From the NCBI RefSeq assembly GCF_015143595.1, contig NZ_WYEU01000002.1, forward strand, positions 558,001 to 622,000: DNA of 64,000 nt. Direction: 5' to 3'. Position 1 is the first letter of the stretch. Every line of letters starts with the position of its first letter. Shown piece by piece: positions 45,595-55,333 of this stretch. Made by a program: the position numbers and the translations under genes. Below the pieces are notes generated by a model. It was not told the origin of the DNA. It ran no database searches and saw only the letters and a list, made by a program, of their open reading frames with translations. This DNA is from Sneathiella sp. P13V-1. Its GTDB lineage: Bacteria; Pseudomonadota; Alphaproteobacteria; Sneathiellales; Sneathiellaceae.

Positions 45595-46732
45595 TGACGT
45601 GAATATTCTTGCCCTTGATGGTGAAGGCAATTTTCCCCGCTTTCAGATCAAGGGCATCCTTCCCAAAGACTTCATAGCGCCAGCCCTTCAAGGCCGGAAC
45701 ATCGGCGTCGCTACCGGCCGCGATTTTTTCAAGGTCACCTGTTGAGCAGACCAGTTTCTGTGCCACATCATTTTCTTCGCAACGCATTTTAAGCATCACG
45801 CGAAGCAAATCCATTAAAGGCCCAAGACCTTTCGGCAAAGGTTCTTTCTTGGCAACCACGGGGCACTGATCATCAGGAATAGAGCGCCCCTGTTCAATGG
45901 CAGCAAGCAGGCTTGCGCCCATATGTCCTTCTGCAAATTTATTGCCGATCCCTCGAACGTGAGAGAGCTTCTCTGCGTTTTTGGGAGGATTTGACGCGAT
46001 ATCCAGCAAGGCCTCGTCCCGTAAGATGCGGTTGCGCGGCATATCCTGTTTATGCGCCTGCGTTTCCCGCCAAGCGGCTACGGCTTGTAGAATGGCAAGG
46101 AAACGTGGTTTGTTATTGCGGGTTTTGATCCGCTTCCAAGCATGTTCCGGTGGCGTGAAATAAGTTTCTTCTGATTGGAGTATTTTCATTTCAGATACCA
46201 GCCAGTTGGCGCGGCCTGTCTCTTCCAAGGTGGCCTTCAGGCTTTTGTAGGCATCACGCAGGAAAGTGACGTCTGCTTCTGCATAGGAGAGCTGACGATC
46301 GGTGAGGGGGCGGCGAGACCAATCTGTAAACCTGGAGGACTTGTCGATTTGTGCTCCTGCTAATTTGGTCACCAATGTATCGTATCCGACTGACTCGCCA
46401 AACCCGCAGACCATGGCGGCAACCTGAGTGTCAAATATCGGTGTAGGAACTTTGCCCGTCAAACGATGGAAAATCTCCAAATCCTGACGACCCGCATGAA
46501 ATACCTTTATAACATCTTCATTTTGAAGAAGATCGAAGAGGGGGGCCAGATCAATCCCCTTGGAGAGCGGATCTACAATGGCGGATTCATCATCACTTGC
46601 TAACTGGACAAGGCAGAGCTGCGGCCAGAAGGTGTTCTCCCTCAGAAATTCTGTATCAATGGTAATGTAAGGGTGTTGGGACAGGCGTTTACATAGGGCG
46701 TCTAGGTTTTCAGTATTTGTTATAATCTGCAT
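45584..46732 (-). CDS. rnd: Ribonuclease D
   Basis: RNase D is a 3'-5' exoribonuclease that trims tRNA precursors and other stable RNAs. The 382-residue protein has the DEDD exonuclease domain first, with Asp26 and Glu28 in I-D-T-E-F-L, F-H-A-G-R-Q-D near 83 and a C-terminal D in the Y-A-E-A-D-V segment, then HRDC domains from about residue 205. ATG at 46732 was chosen over a TTG six codons upstream. Its 3' end runs into ppx by 11 bp. aspS lies head-to-head, 192 bp away. Confidence 0.93.
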   Translation of the reverse strand: MQIITNTENLDALCKRLSQHPYITIDTEFLRENTFWPQLCLVQLASDDESAIVDPLSKGIDLAPLFDLLQNEDVIKVFHAGRQDLEIFHRLTGKVPTPIFDTQVAAMVCGFGESVGYDTLVTKLAGAQIDKSSRFTDWSRRPLTDRQLSYAEADVTFLRDAYKSLKATLEETGRANWLVSEMKILQSEETYFTPPEHAWKRIKTRNNKPRFLAILQAVAAWRETQAHKQDMPRNRILRDEALLDIASNPPKNAEKLSHVRGIGNKFAEGHMGASLLAAIEQGRSIPDDQCPVVAKKEPLPKGLGPLMDLLRVMLKMRCEENDVAQKLVCSTGDLEKIAAGSDADVPALKGWRYEVFGKDALDLKAGKIAFTIKGKNIHVIKL

Positions 46733-46838
46733 ATTATTTTTTCTGGTCAAAGCGCACCCTTACGCGACTGAAGAATGGTAAATTGACCCCTGTTATCCAA
46801 TTCAAGTAAATTTCCTGTTCCGTTATACACAAAGAAAG

Positions 46839-46867
46839 TTGGCCTGCGTCAAAAAAGTATGTAATAC
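46839..46867 (+). promoter_or_regulatory. Candidate sigma70-type promoter of aspS
   Basis: TTGGCC (46839-46844), 17-bp spacer, TAATAC (46862-46867), about 58 bp before the aspS start. A weak -35 and good -10 match, found by eye. Confidence 0.4.
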
Positions 46868-46880
46868 AGGCGTCTTGATA

Positions 46881-46893
46881 CCAGAAATTCTGG
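46881..46893. promoter_or_regulatory. Short perfect palindrome in the aspS leader
   Basis: CCAGAA-A-TTCTGG is a perfect inverted repeat 30 bp before the aspS start, just downstream of the candidate promoter. It could be an operator; no regulator is recognised. Confidence 0.25.
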
Positions 46894-46924
46894 AAAATGG
46901 TCTAAAAGGTTAAAGAGAAAACTG

Positions 46925-48709
46925 ATGCATAGCTATCGTACACATAATTGTGCCGAGTTGCGGGATACAAATGTCGGCGAAACTGTTCGCCTTTCCGGTT
47001 GGGTTCACCGTAAGAGGGACCACGGTAATTTGCTCTTTATTGACCTGCGTGACCATTATGGGATTACGCAATGCGTGATCGAAACAGATGTTGAAATCTT
47101 CAGTCAGGTTGAAGCTGTTCGTTCTGAAAGTGTGATCACCGTAACGGGTAAAGTTGTTGCCCGCAGTGACGAGACTATCAACCCAAATCTGCCAACTGGT
47201 CAGATTGAAGTTGATATCACAGATTTCGCTCTGCAGTCCGCTGCGGATGATCTGCCAATGCCGGTTTTTGGTGAACAGGAATACCCAGAGGAAATTCGTC
47301 TGCGCCACCGTTATCTGGACCTTCGCCGCGAACGTCTGCACAATAACATTGTTCTGCGCTCCCAAGTGATCTCCACTCTGCGCACCAGCATGATTGATCA
47401 GGGCTTTATGGAGTTCCAGACACCGATCCTGACAGCCTCTTCTCCAGAAGGTGCGCGTGACTTCCTGGTGCCAAGCCGAATGCACCCAGGCCAGTTCTAT
47501 GCTTTGCCGCAGGCACCGCAGCAGTTTAAGCAGCTTGTCATGATGTCTGGTTTCGATCGCTACTTCCAGATCGCACCTTGTTTCCGTGATGAAGACGCGC
47601 GTGCGGACCGTAGCCCTGGCGAGTTCTACCAGCTTGATATCGAAATGGCGTTTGTAACACAGGAAGATGTGTTTAACGCGGTTGAGCCTGTGCTGACAAA
47701 TGTGTTCCAGAAATTTGCGGGTGACCGTAAAGTTGAAACACCATTCCAGCGTATTCCATTTGATGACGCGATGATGAAATACGGTTCTGACAAACCAGAT
47801 CTTCGTAACCCGATCATTCTGTCAGATGTAACCGAAGTCTTCCGTGGCTCAGGTTTTGGTCTGTTCGCTAAATCTGTTGAAAACGGATCCGTAGTGCGTG
47901 CAATCCCGGCACCGGGTGCTGGCGATCGCGCACGTAGCTTCTTCGACAAAATGAACGATTGGGCACGTAAAGAAGGCGCAGGTGGACTTGGTTACATCAT
48001 CTTTAAAGACGGTGAAGCAAAAGGTCCGATTGCTAAAAATCTTGACGAAGATCGTCTGGCACAAATTCAGGAAATTGCCGGCGTCAAAGATGGCGATGGT
48101 ATTTTCTTCGCCTGTGATAAAGAACTGGCTGCCGCTGAACTTGCTGGCAAAGCCCGTAATATCATTGGTAACGACCTTGATATCTGCGAAAAAGATGTCT
48201 TCAAATTCTGCTGGGTCATCGACTTCCCAATGTTCGAATATGACGAGAAAGAGAAGAAAATCGATTTCAGTCATAACCCGTTCTCCATGCCGCAAGGTGG
48301 TCTGGAAGCGTTGGAAAACATGGATCCGTTGGAAATCAAAGGTTACCAGTATGATATCGTCTGTAACGGTATCGAACTGTCCTCCGGTGCGATCCGTAAC
48401 CACCGCCCAGAAATCATGATGAAAGCATTTGAAATTGCGGGTTATGACAGCTCTGTGGTGGAAGATCGTTTCGGTGGCATGTTGAATGCATTCCGTTACG
48501 GCGCGCCTCCGCACGGTGGTATTGCCCCAGGTGTTGACCGTATTGTTATGCTTCTTGCAGATGAGCCAAATATCCGTGAAGTTATCCTGTTCCCAATGAA
48601 CCAGCAGGCACAGGATCTTATGATGCAGGCACCTGCACCTGTGCCGCCTAAGAACCTTCGGGAATTGCATATCCGGACGGTGATGCCGGAGCCAAAACCG
48701 GAAAGTTAA
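46925..48709 (+). CDS. aspS: Aspartate--tRNA ligase
   Basis: A bacterial-type class IIb AspRS charging tRNA-Asp. The 594-residue protein opens with the OB-fold anticodon-binding domain ([10 protein letters not shown] at about 24), followed by the class II catalytic core with [19 protein letters not shown] near 226 and the motif 3 G-V-D-R-I-V-M-L-L. The GAD insertion domain is present between about residues 300 and 420. Length and motifs are complete. A strong terminator with a UUCG loop follows. Confidence 0.97.
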   Translation: MHSYRTHNCAELRDTNVGETVRLSGWVHRKRDHGNLLFIDLRDHYGITQCVIETDVEIFSQVEAVRSESVITVTGKVVARSDETINPNLPTGQIEVDITDFALQSAADDLPMPVFGEQEYPEEIRLRHRYLDLRRERLHNNIVLRSQVISTLRTSMIDQGFMEFQTPILTASSPEGARDFLVPSRMHPGQFYALPQAPQQFKQLVMMSGFDRYFQIAPCFRDEDARADRSPGEFYQLDIEMAFVTQEDVFNAVEPVLTNVFQKFAGDRKVETPFQRIPFDDAMMKYGSDKPDLRNPIILSDVTEVFRGSGFGLFAKSVENGSVVRAIPAPGAGDRARSFFDKMNDWARKEGAGGLGYIIFKDGEAKGPIAKNLDEDRLAQIQEIAGVKDGDGIFFACDKELAAAELAGKARNIIGNDLDICEKDVFKFCWVIDFPMFEYDEKEKKIDFSHNPFSMPQGGLEALENMDPLEIKGYQYDIVCNGIELSSGAIRNHRPEIMMKAFEIAGYDSSVVEDRFGGMLNAFRYGAPPHGGIAPGVDRIVMLLADEPNIREVILFPMNQQAQDLMMQAPAPVPPKNLRELHIRTVMPEPKPES

Positions 48710-48721
48710 ATCATATATTTA

Positions 48722-48750
48722 AAAAGCTCGCTTCGGCGGGCTTTTTATTT
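48722..48750 (+). terminator. Rho-independent terminator after aspS
   Basis: 10-bp stem AAAAGCTCGC / GCGGGCTTTT (48722-48731 with 48736-48745) closed by the stable TTCG tetraloop, then TATTT. Confidence 0.85.
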
Positions 48751-48809
48751 GCTCTTTTTTAATACATCTCCGCGTAGTCTTATCCCAATATGTATATGGG
48801 GAGACCTTC

Positions 48810-50492
48810 GTGGTTGAAACATCCAAATTAAATGAACTGAGAGATGACAAAGAACGCTTTGTCGCTTTTTCGTTTGCTGCAGCTGATCTTCTAATAGAGC
48901 TCGATAAGAAGGGTAATATCTGCTTCGTCTCTGGTGCCTCCAAGGGGATTACGGGCAAATCCATCGAAGAACTGATGGGCAGTTCATTTGTTGATATTCT
49001 GGATCCATTGGATCAACGTGTTGTCAGCTACCTACTCTCCAATATGAAAGAAGGGCAAAGAATTACCCCTGTATCCGCGAGAATGAGCAGTACAGATGTT
49101 TTTGCCGTGATCGGTGCCTGTAGTCTTCCCAGAACCCATGGTCATATCTATCTGACGATCAATGTAACCGGCCTTCCCGCCGCACAATCCTTATCTGTCA
49201 AGCGTGATAAAGAAACCGGTTTGCTGGAGAAAAATGATTTTCTTCAATTGGCAAATGATCAACTTTCCATCGCTGCAGATACCGGCCAGGATTTAGAACT
49301 GACATTGCTGCATCTGGATAATTTGAAGGATATGGCGGATGCCACACCTGAAAGCCAGATGGATGAATTTTTTGAGCAAATGGGCAGCATTTTAAGAAGC
49401 TACTCGGTTGGTGGTGACAGTGCGGGCCGGATCGATGGTGACAAATATGGTGTCCTGCATAGCAAAAATCTCGATGGCAAAGTTCTACAGGAAAAAGTAG
49501 AAAATATTTCCGAAGAGATCTCTCCTGGTAATGGTGTGAAGGTGTCTCCTTCCTCTGTGAGCCTTGATAAAGGTAATTTGTCTAAGGAAAATGCCAGTAA
49601 TGCACTGATGTTCGTCATTAACAGTTTTGTTGATGCGGAGGATGGGACATTCGAGATTGAAAGTCTTGCAGATGGATTGCAGGGGCGGATGGAAAATACG
49701 ATGAATCGTATTTCCAAACTGAAATCCGTCTTTCTGAAACATGATTTTAATCTGGTGTATCAGCCAATCGTGCATCTGGTTGATGAAAAACCTCATCATT
49801 ATGAAGTGTTGTGCCGCTTTAAAGAAGGGGAGTCCCCGTTCGAGACGGTCACATTCGCGGAAGAAGTCGGTATTATTCTTGATCTGGATCTCGCGGTGTA
49901 CAAAAAATCCGTGGAGTATTTGAAGAGCTTTAAGCCTAAGGGCCAAGAAACACCTCATCTGGCGGTTAACATTTCAGGACATTCAATTGAATCAAATGAG
50001 TTTATTGACTCCTTGATGCAATTGGTGAATGAAAACAAGGATGTAAGTGGCAATATTGGGTTGGAACTTACAGAAACCTCGCAGGTGAAAGACCTTGTTC
50101 GTGCAGAGCGGGTTATCCAAAAATTCCGGGAAAAAGGTATTCATGTGAGTCTGGATGACATGGGTGCGGGCGCCGCATCCTTTCAGTATATTCGGGCGTT
50201 GAATACTGACTTCGTTAAGATCGACGGCGGTTATGTGCGTGATGTATTGAATAATGATCGTGATAAAGCCATTCTTCGCAGCATGTCGCAACTCTGTCAT
50301 GACCTGAAAATCGGAACCATTGCCGAAATGGTTGAAACCAAGGAGCATGTGGATCTCTTAAGGTCATTAAGAGTGGATTACGGGCAGGGATGGTTATTCA
50401 GCAAACCATTGCCTGAAATTGAAGCACCTAAAGTTAAGCGCTCCATCACTATGAATGCCAGAAGAAAAGGTTACAAAACCGGTTGGGGGTAA
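48810..50492 (+). CDS. PAS / degenerate GGDEF / EAL cyclic-di-GMP signalling protein
   Basis: A 560-residue cytoplasmic protein. A PAS-like sensor lies at about 15-120 (L-I-E-L-D-K-K-G-N-I), a GGDEF fold with a broken signature at about 130-260 (D-G-D-K-Y instead of G-G-D-E-F), and an EAL domain at about 300-545. The EAL motif reads E-V-L, and N (V-N-I-S), E (E-L-T-E-T), D-D (L-D-D-M-G), K (V-K-I-D-G) and the G-Q-G-W-L-F-S-K-P end are kept, so phosphodiesterase activity is plausible while cyclase activity is not. GTG at 48810 is the start. A minus-strand terminator lies just beyond its stop. Confidence 0.85.
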   Translation: MVETSKLNELRDDKERFVAFSFAAADLLIELDKKGNICFVSGASKGITGKSIEELMGSSFVDILDPLDQRVVSYLLSNMKEGQRITPVSARMSSTDVFAVIGACSLPRTHGHIYLTINVTGLPAAQSLSVKRDKETGLLEKNDFLQLANDQLSIAADTGQDLELTLLHLDNLKDMADATPESQMDEFFEQMGSILRSYSVGGDSAGRIDGDKYGVLHSKNLDGKVLQEKVENISEEISPGNGVKVSPSSVSLDKGNLSKENASNALMFVINSFVDAEDGTFEIESLADGLQGRMENTMNRISKLKSVFLKHDFNLVYQPIVHLVDEKPHHYEVLCRFKEGESPFETVTFAEEVGIILDLDLAVYKKSVEYLKSFKPKGQETPHLAVNISGHSIESNEFIDSLMQLVNENKDVSGNIGLELTETSQVKDLVRAERVIQKFREKGIHVSLDDMGAGAASFQYIRALNTDFVKIDGGYVRDVLNNDRDKAILRSMSQLCHDLKIGTIAEMVETKEHVDLLRSLRVDYGQGWLFSKPLPEIEAPKVKRSITMNARRKGYKTGWG

Positions 50493-50493
50493 T

Positions 50494-50526
50494 AAAAAAG
50501 CCCGAATCCTTGGGAGGATCCGGGCA
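50494..50526 (-). terminator. Rho-independent terminator reading leftward, below nrdJ
   Basis: An 11-bp stem with one mismatch (GCCCGGATCCT / AGGATTCGGGC on the minus strand, 50501-50526) is followed by six T residues on the minus strand. On the plus strand no U-tract follows, so it mainly serves nrdJ-side transcripts. Confidence 0.7.
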
Positions 50527-50711
50527 AATTTGCGCAATACTTACTGTGCACTACTCATTACTCGTAACCTGTACTACAGGCGTTTCACTCCCCCGGAAGG
50601 CTGGACGTACCCTCGGTGAAACTACCCCTCAAAGACTTCTGACTAGGGAAAAAACAGAAGTCAGCTTAGGGACCTGTATTTGATCGGGCAGATGCGTCGT
50701 TTTTAAACCGA
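50527..50711 (-). ncRNA. Candidate structured RNA between nrdJ and its terminator
   Basis: The 185 bp between the nrdJ stop and the terminator contain several inverted repeats and no plausible gene: GACTTCTG / CAGAAGTC (50635-50663), GTTTCAC / GTGAAAC (50583-50623), CCTGTA-C-TACAGG (50569-50581) and GATCGG / CCGATC (50683-50713). With the terminator this could be the 3' UTR of nrdJ, a processed small RNA or an independent sRNA. I recognise no Rfam family. Confidence 0.35.
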
Positions 50712-53700
50712 TCAGGAACACCCGCTGGTCGAACCGCAGGTATCACACTTCATACAGGTCCCATTCCGAACAAGAGTGAAATTGCCGCATTCCGTGCAGC
50801 TATCACCCTCATATCCCTTCATACGCGCTTCCATCACTTTATCCATACGAGAGGAGGAGGCGCTTGAACTTCCACTGCTGGTTGACGTTGAAACAGTTGC
50901 CGCAGACATCGTGGCACTTGTCGCGCCGTCCGTCCCGGTTTGAACTGTTGCTGTCGCAGCACTTGCGGTCAAGTTCATGTGCGACAGCCCGCCTTGCAGA
51001 ACTTCAAAATTCTTGGAGCGAATGTAACCGGTGGAAGTCAAATTAATTACATTGTCTAGTTGAGTTGACATTTCCTGACGTTCATCTTCCGCGATCTCAG
51101 CTTGAGCTTCGCCGCCGCCAATGGCATCTGTGCGAAGATCATCCAGATCCACATGGGCCAGATCATTTCGGCCGAGGTAGGAAATAGCCAGTTCGCGGAA
51201 CAGATAATCCAGAATAGATGTGGACATCTTGATTGCGTCATTGCCTTCTACAATGCCTGATGGTTCAAAGCGCGTGAAAGTGTATGCCTCGACAAATTCT
51301 TCCAGTGGAACGCCGTATTGCAGTCCAATCGAGATCGCAATGGCGAAGTTATTCATCAAGCTGCGGAAGGCGGCGCCTTCTTTATGCATATCAATAAACA
51401 GCTCGCCGATTGATCCATCGTCATATTCACCAGTCCGCAAATAAACTTTGTGCCCGCCGACAACGGCTTTCTGAGTATAACCTTTACGGCGTGTTGGCAG
51501 TTTGCGGCGTCCTTGAATGACTTTTTCAACAATCCGTTCTGCAATGACGGTGCTTGCCGCCGCCGGAGATGCCTTCGCCACCTCTTCCAGTTCCATTTCA
51601 TCTTCTTCATCAATGGAAATAGCAGACAATGGCTGGCTGAGCTTGGAGCCGTCACGATAGAGCGCGTTGGCTTTCAGACCCAGTTTCCAGGATAGCATGT
51701 AGGCGCTTTTACAATCTTCAACAGTGCTGGAATTTGCCATGTTAATCGTTTTGGAAATCGCACCAGAGATAAAGGGTTGAGATGCCGCCATCATGAGAAT
51801 ATGGCTATCAACAGAAAGGTAGCGCTTGCCGATGCGACCACATGGGTTGGCACAGTCAAAGACAGGTAGGTGCTCCTCTTTCAGGTGAGGGGCACCCTCA
51901 ACAGTCATTGTACCGCAGCAATACGCATTGGCTTCTTCGATTTCTTTTTTGCTAAAACCGATGGTGGCCAGCATATCGAAGTTATAGTCGTTGAGGTCGT
52001 CAGCGTTCAGACCCAGAACATTAACGCAGAAATCTTCGCCCAATGTGAATTTGTTGAATACAAATTTGATATCGAAACTAGTGGCCAGACCTTGTTCGAT
52101 GGCCTCCAGTGCATCATCACTGAAACCTTTTTCCCGAAGGGTCAGGTGGTTGACACCCGGCGCATCCTGCAAGGTTCCATGACCCACAGCATAGGCAATG
52201 ATGTCATTGGTCTGCATGCGGTCGTAACCAAGTTTCTGCAGAGCTTCCGGAATGGTGCGGTTGATAATTTTGAAATAACCGCCGCCGGCAAGTTTCTTGA
52301 ATTTCACTGTGGCGAAGTCGGGTTCAATCCCTGTCGTGTCACAATCCATCACTAGGCCGATTGTGCCAGTAGGTGCGATAACCGTCGCTTGCGCATTGCG
52401 ATAACCATGTTCTTTACCAAGAGCCAAAGCATGATCCCATGCGTTTTGCGCAGCTTCCACCAGATCTTTATCCTGGCAGTTATCAATATCCAGTGCTACG
52501 GGATCAACAGAAAGGCCTTCATAGGCGGAAGGCGCCCCAAAGGCGGCATTGCGATGGTTGGCAACAACGCGCAGCATATCTTTAGCGTTTTTCTTGTAAC
52601 CTGGGAAGGCACCCAGTTCAGCCGCCATTTCAGCACTTGTTTCGTAAGATGTACCTGTCATCAGCGCGGAGATCGCGCCGCAAAGCGCACGGCCTTCGTC
52701 ACTGTCATATGGCAGACCTTGCGACATCAGAAGGCCGCCAATGTTGGCAAAGCCAAGGCCCAAAGTGCGGAATTTATAAGACAGTTTGGCAATTTCCTCT
52801 GATGGGAACTGTGCCATCAGAACAGAGATTTCCAGTGTGATTGTCCAGAGGCGACATGCGTGGATAAAGCCTTCAACATCGAAGCTTTTATCAGCACGGC
52901 GGAAATTCATAAGGTTCAGGGAAGCAAGGTTACAGGCCGTGTCATCCAGGAACATATATTCTGAGCAAGGGTTGGACGCGTTAATACGACCATCCTGCGG
53001 ACATGTATGCCAATCGTTAATTGTGGTGTCATACTGCAGGCCCGGATCCGCAGATTGCCAGGCACTTTCACCGATTTTTTCCCACAGATCACGGGCTTTC
53101 ACGGTTTTGGCAATTTTTCCGTCCGTGCGGCGGATCAGATTCCAATCCCCGTCGTCCTGTACGGCTTGCAGGAACTCGTCTGTCACACGAACAGAGTTGT
53201 TGGAGTTCTGTCCAGAAACGCTGAGATACGCTTCTGAGTCCCAATCAGTGTTGTAAGTGGAAAATTCAATTTCAGTGTAACCCTGTTTGGCAAATTCGAT
53301 CACGCGCTGAATGTAGTTTTCTGGGACCATTGCCTTGCGGGCACCAATAATCGCTTTTCTAAGGGCTGGATTTTCAGCGGTGTTATAGGCCTCATCGCCT
53401 TCAGTTTCCGTGCAGGCTTTCATCACTTCGTTAAGATGCTTGGCGCATAACTTGGAGCCAGCAACAAGTGCAGCTACCTTTTGCTCTTCAACCGCTTTCC
53501 ATTCGATATATTCTTCAATATCCGGGTGATCCACATCCAGTGTCACCATCTTGGCGGCGCGGCGTGTTGTGCCACCTGATTTGATCGCACCAGCTGCGCG
53601 GTCACCAATTTTCAGGAAGCTCATCAGGCCGGAGGATTTGCCGCCGCCGGAGAGAGATTCCCCTTCGCCGCGGATATTGGAGAAGTTGGTTCCAGTACCA

Positions 53701-54386
53701 GAGCCGTATTTAAAGAGGCGTGCTTCACGAACCCAGAGGTCCATAATGCCGCCATCATTTACCAGATCATCCCCCACGGACTGAATGAAGCAGGCATGTG
53801 GCTGTGGATGCTCATAGGAGTTTACGGATTTCTTCAGTTTACCGGTTTTATAGTCCACATAAGAATGGCCCTGAGCCGGTCCTGAAATGCCATAAGCCCA
53901 GTGAAGGCCGGTGTTAAACCATTGCGGGGAGTTAGGTGCCGCCATTTGTTTGGCGAGCATGTAACGCATGTCGTCGAAATAGGCTTCGGCGTCGTCTTCA
54001 GTATCGAAGTAGCCGCCTTTCCAGCCCCAATATGTCCAGGTACCTGCGAGGCGGTCAAACACTTGTGTTGCAGATGTTTCACCAATGTAGCGTTCGTCTT
54101 CTGGAAGGTCCGCCAGAGCTTCTTCGTCAGCGACCTGACGGGACAGCCAAGTTGGTACGTCTTTTTCTTCGTCAAGTTTCAGGCGGGCAGGGACGCCAGC
54201 TTTACGGAAGTATTTCTGTGCGATGATATCGCAGGCGACCTGAGACCATTCAGCAGGAACATCAATACCGTCGAGCTTAAAGACTACCGATCCATCCGGG
54301 TTTCGAATTTCACTGGTCGCCTGACGAAATTTGATTTTGGCATATGGTGATGAATTCGCATCCGTAAATCGACGTGAAACCCGCAT
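50712..54386 (-). CDS. nrdJ: Vitamin B12-dependent ribonucleoside-diphosphate reductase (class II)
   Basis: NrdJ reduces ribonucleotides to deoxyribonucleotides with adenosylcobalamin as the radical source. About 1224 residues, the long form typical of alphaproteobacteria. Conserved stretches include R-F-T-D-A-N at the start, [15 protein letters not shown] with the active-site Cys, and [10 protein letters not shown]. The C-terminus carries a zinc-ribbon-like C-x2-C pair (C-T-E-C) and C-M-K-C-D-T-C-G, followed by a final Cys that may relay electrons. The ATG at 54386 was chosen over a TTG four codons earlier. Two NrdR-like boxes lie about 200 bp upstream. Confidence 0.95.
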   Translation of the reverse strand: MRVSRRFTDANSSPYAKIKFRQATSEIRNPDGSVVFKLDGIDVPAEWSQVACDIIAQKYFRKAGVPARLKLDEEKDVPTWLSRQVADEEALADLPEDERYIGETSATQVFDRLAGTWTYWGWKGGYFDTEDDAEAYFDDMRYMLAKQMAAPNSPQWFNTGLHWAYGISGPAQGHSYVDYKTGKLKKSVNSYEHPQPHACFIQSVGDDLVNDGGIMDLWVREARLFKYGSGTGTNFSNIRGEGESLSGGGKSSGLMSFLKIGDRAAGAIKSGGTTRRAAKMVTLDVDHPDIEEYIEWKAVEEQKVAALVAGSKLCAKHLNEVMKACTETEGDEAYNTAENPALRKAIIGARKAMVPENYIQRVIEFAKQGYTEIEFSTYNTDWDSEAYLSVSGQNSNNSVRVTDEFLQAVQDDGDWNLIRRTDGKIAKTVKARDLWEKIGESAWQSADPGLQYDTTINDWHTCPQDGRINASNPCSEYMFLDDTACNLASLNLMNFRRADKSFDVEGFIHACRLWTITLEISVLMAQFPSEEIAKLSYKFRTLGLGFANIGGLLMSQGLPYDSDEGRALCGAISALMTGTSYETSAEMAAELGAFPGYKKNAKDMLRVVANHRNAAFGAPSAYEGLSVDPVALDIDNCQDKDLVEAAQNAWDHALALGKEHGYRNAQATVIAPTGTIGLVMDCDTTGIEPDFATVKFKKLAGGGYFKIINRTIPEALQKLGYDRMQTNDIIAYAVGHGTLQDAPGVNHLTLREKGFSDDALEAIEQGLATSFDIKFVFNKFTLGEDFCVNVLGLNADDLNDYNFDMLATIGFSKKEIEEANAYCCGTMTVEGAPHLKEEHLPVFDCANPCGRIGKRYLSVDSHILMMAASQPFISGAISKTINMANSSTVEDCKSAYMLSWKLGLKANALYRDGSKLSQPLSAISIDEEDEMELEEVAKASPAAASTVIAERIVEKVIQGRRKLPTRRKGYTQKAVVGGHKVYLRTGEYDDGSIGELFIDMHKEGAAFRSLMNNFAIAISIGLQYGVPLEEFVEAYTFTRFEPSGIVEGNDAIKMSTSILDYLFRELAISYLGRNDLAHVDLDDLRTDAIGGGEAQAEIAEDERQEMSTQLDNVINLTSTGYIRSKNFEVLQGGLSHMNLTASAATATVQTGTDGATSATMSAATVSTSTSSGSSSASSSRMDKVMEARMKGYEGDSCTECGNFTLVRNGTCMKCDTCGSTSGCS

Positions 54387-54569
54387 TGAAGACCCCAATA
54401 ATTAAATCATAATTGACTGCTTATTTCCCCTGCCAACGATGAGAAAGTTCAGTTTTTTCGCGGTCTGCGATCTCCCTGCGTCACCATATGTGGTGTATGT
54501 TCTCCCCGATAGCCACAAGACCTTAGCCAAGGGAAAAGTACCATGTCAACGATTCAATACTGGTTTAAA

Positions 54570-54585
54570 ACACAATATATAGCGC
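54570..54585. promoter_or_regulatory. NrdR box 1 upstream of nrdJ
   Basis: ACACAATATATAGCGC closely matches the NrdR consensus (acaCwAtATaTwGtgt; 14 of 16 positions). NrdR is the repressor of ribonucleotide reductase genes and responds to ATP/dATP. On the minus strand it may overlap a TATATT -10 element. Confidence 0.65.
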
Positions 54586-54601
54586 CTGTGTTGCGCGACG
54601 G

Positions 54602-54617
54602 TTTCTATATGATGATT
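54602..54617. promoter_or_regulatory. NrdR box 2 upstream of nrdJ
   Basis: TTTCTATATGATGATT keeps the CTATAT core of the consensus but matches only about 9 of 16 positions. Its start lies 32 bp from that of box 1, three helical turns, the spacing known for paired NrdR boxes; that spacing is the main support. Confidence 0.45.
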
Positions 54618-54892
54618 TTGTGGCAGTTTTTTGACACTTCCAGTTTTGCAAGAAAAAAATAGGTGCGAGATATAAAAAACATATGCCTCAAAAACAGGCA
54701 AAATTGATCGCCATATCAACGCTACAAAATAAGAATCACATTCTTGTTATCTGAATTTTACGGCATCGGCGGATTGATATGCCGCATTTACCAAATTTTT
54801 GCTTTAGATATGTAAAGTTAGACTGGACGGGAAGGGTGTTGAGTGCCATATTCCCCCGAAACTTTGTAAGTTTTCTGAGAAGAGAGAATATT

Positions 54893-55258
54893 ATGGCGAC
54901 GCTTGGAACATTGCTTTTTACATGGCGTAAGGGTGAACAAGTCGGTGAAGACGAGTTCGGTAACCGTTACTACAAGGAAAAAGGAAAACCAACAGGTGTA
55001 CTGGGGCGGGAACGTCGCTGGGTGATTTACAAAGGGAAACCTGAAGCCTCCAAAGTGCCGGCTGCATGGCATATCTGGCTTCATCACACCACAGATCTGC
55101 TGCCTGCGGATCAAAATGTTGCAAAGAACAACTGGGAAGAAGATCACCTGCCAAACCTGACAGGTACTGATTTTGCTTACCATCCGGGTGGATCCGTGGT
55201 GAAACCTGGTGAACGTCAGAAAAGTACGGCTGACTATGAAGCGTGGAAGCCTGAATAA
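54893..55258 (+). CDS. NADH:ubiquinone oxidoreductase accessory subunit, NDUFA12 (B17.2) homologue
   Basis: A 121-residue protein related to the complex I accessory subunit NDUFA12, found in alphaproteobacteria and mitochondria. Seen: L-F-T-W-R-K-G near the start, G-N-R-Y-Y, R-R-W-V-I-Y-K-G and W-H-I-W-L-H-H-T, then a C-terminal Y-x-P-G-G stretch. It binds the peripheral arm of complex I on the cytoplasmic face. The ATG at 54893 follows AGAGAGA and gives the family N-terminus; a longer in-frame extension lacks similarity. It begins a probable operon with mlaD and a DUF2155 gene. Confidence 0.9.
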   Translation: MATLGTLLFTWRKGEQVGEDEFGNRYYKEKGKPTGVLGRERRWVIYKGKPEASKVPAAWHIWLHHTTDLLPADQNVAKNNWEEDHLPNLTGTDFAYHPGGSVVKPGERQKSTADYEAWKPE

Positions 55259-55333
55259 GGCGCCACATTTTTGCCAGCAATTAGAAGTAGTGCTGGTAGG
55301 GTGATTTGTGACCTGACCTAAAGGGGGTTGGTT

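Larger units (their letters stand above)
54387..54892. other. Divergent intergenic region between nrdJ and NDUFA12
   Basis: 506 bp without a gene. It holds the two NrdR-like boxes described separately, a 180-bp nrdJ leader, and the perfect stem CACCA-TATG-TGGTG (54482-54495). A second short repeat GCCT...AGGC lies near 54685-54699. No cobalamin riboswitch core is recognised in the leader. Confidence 0.5.

Noticed and set aside
51870-52802. Plus-strand frames inside nrdJ (161 and 137 codons)
   Set aside because: They are shadows of the strongly conserved nrdJ reading frame.
54387-54560. Cobalamin riboswitch before nrdJ
   Set aside because: The B12-box-like conserved core could not be identified on the nrdJ strand by eye; a covariance search would settle it.
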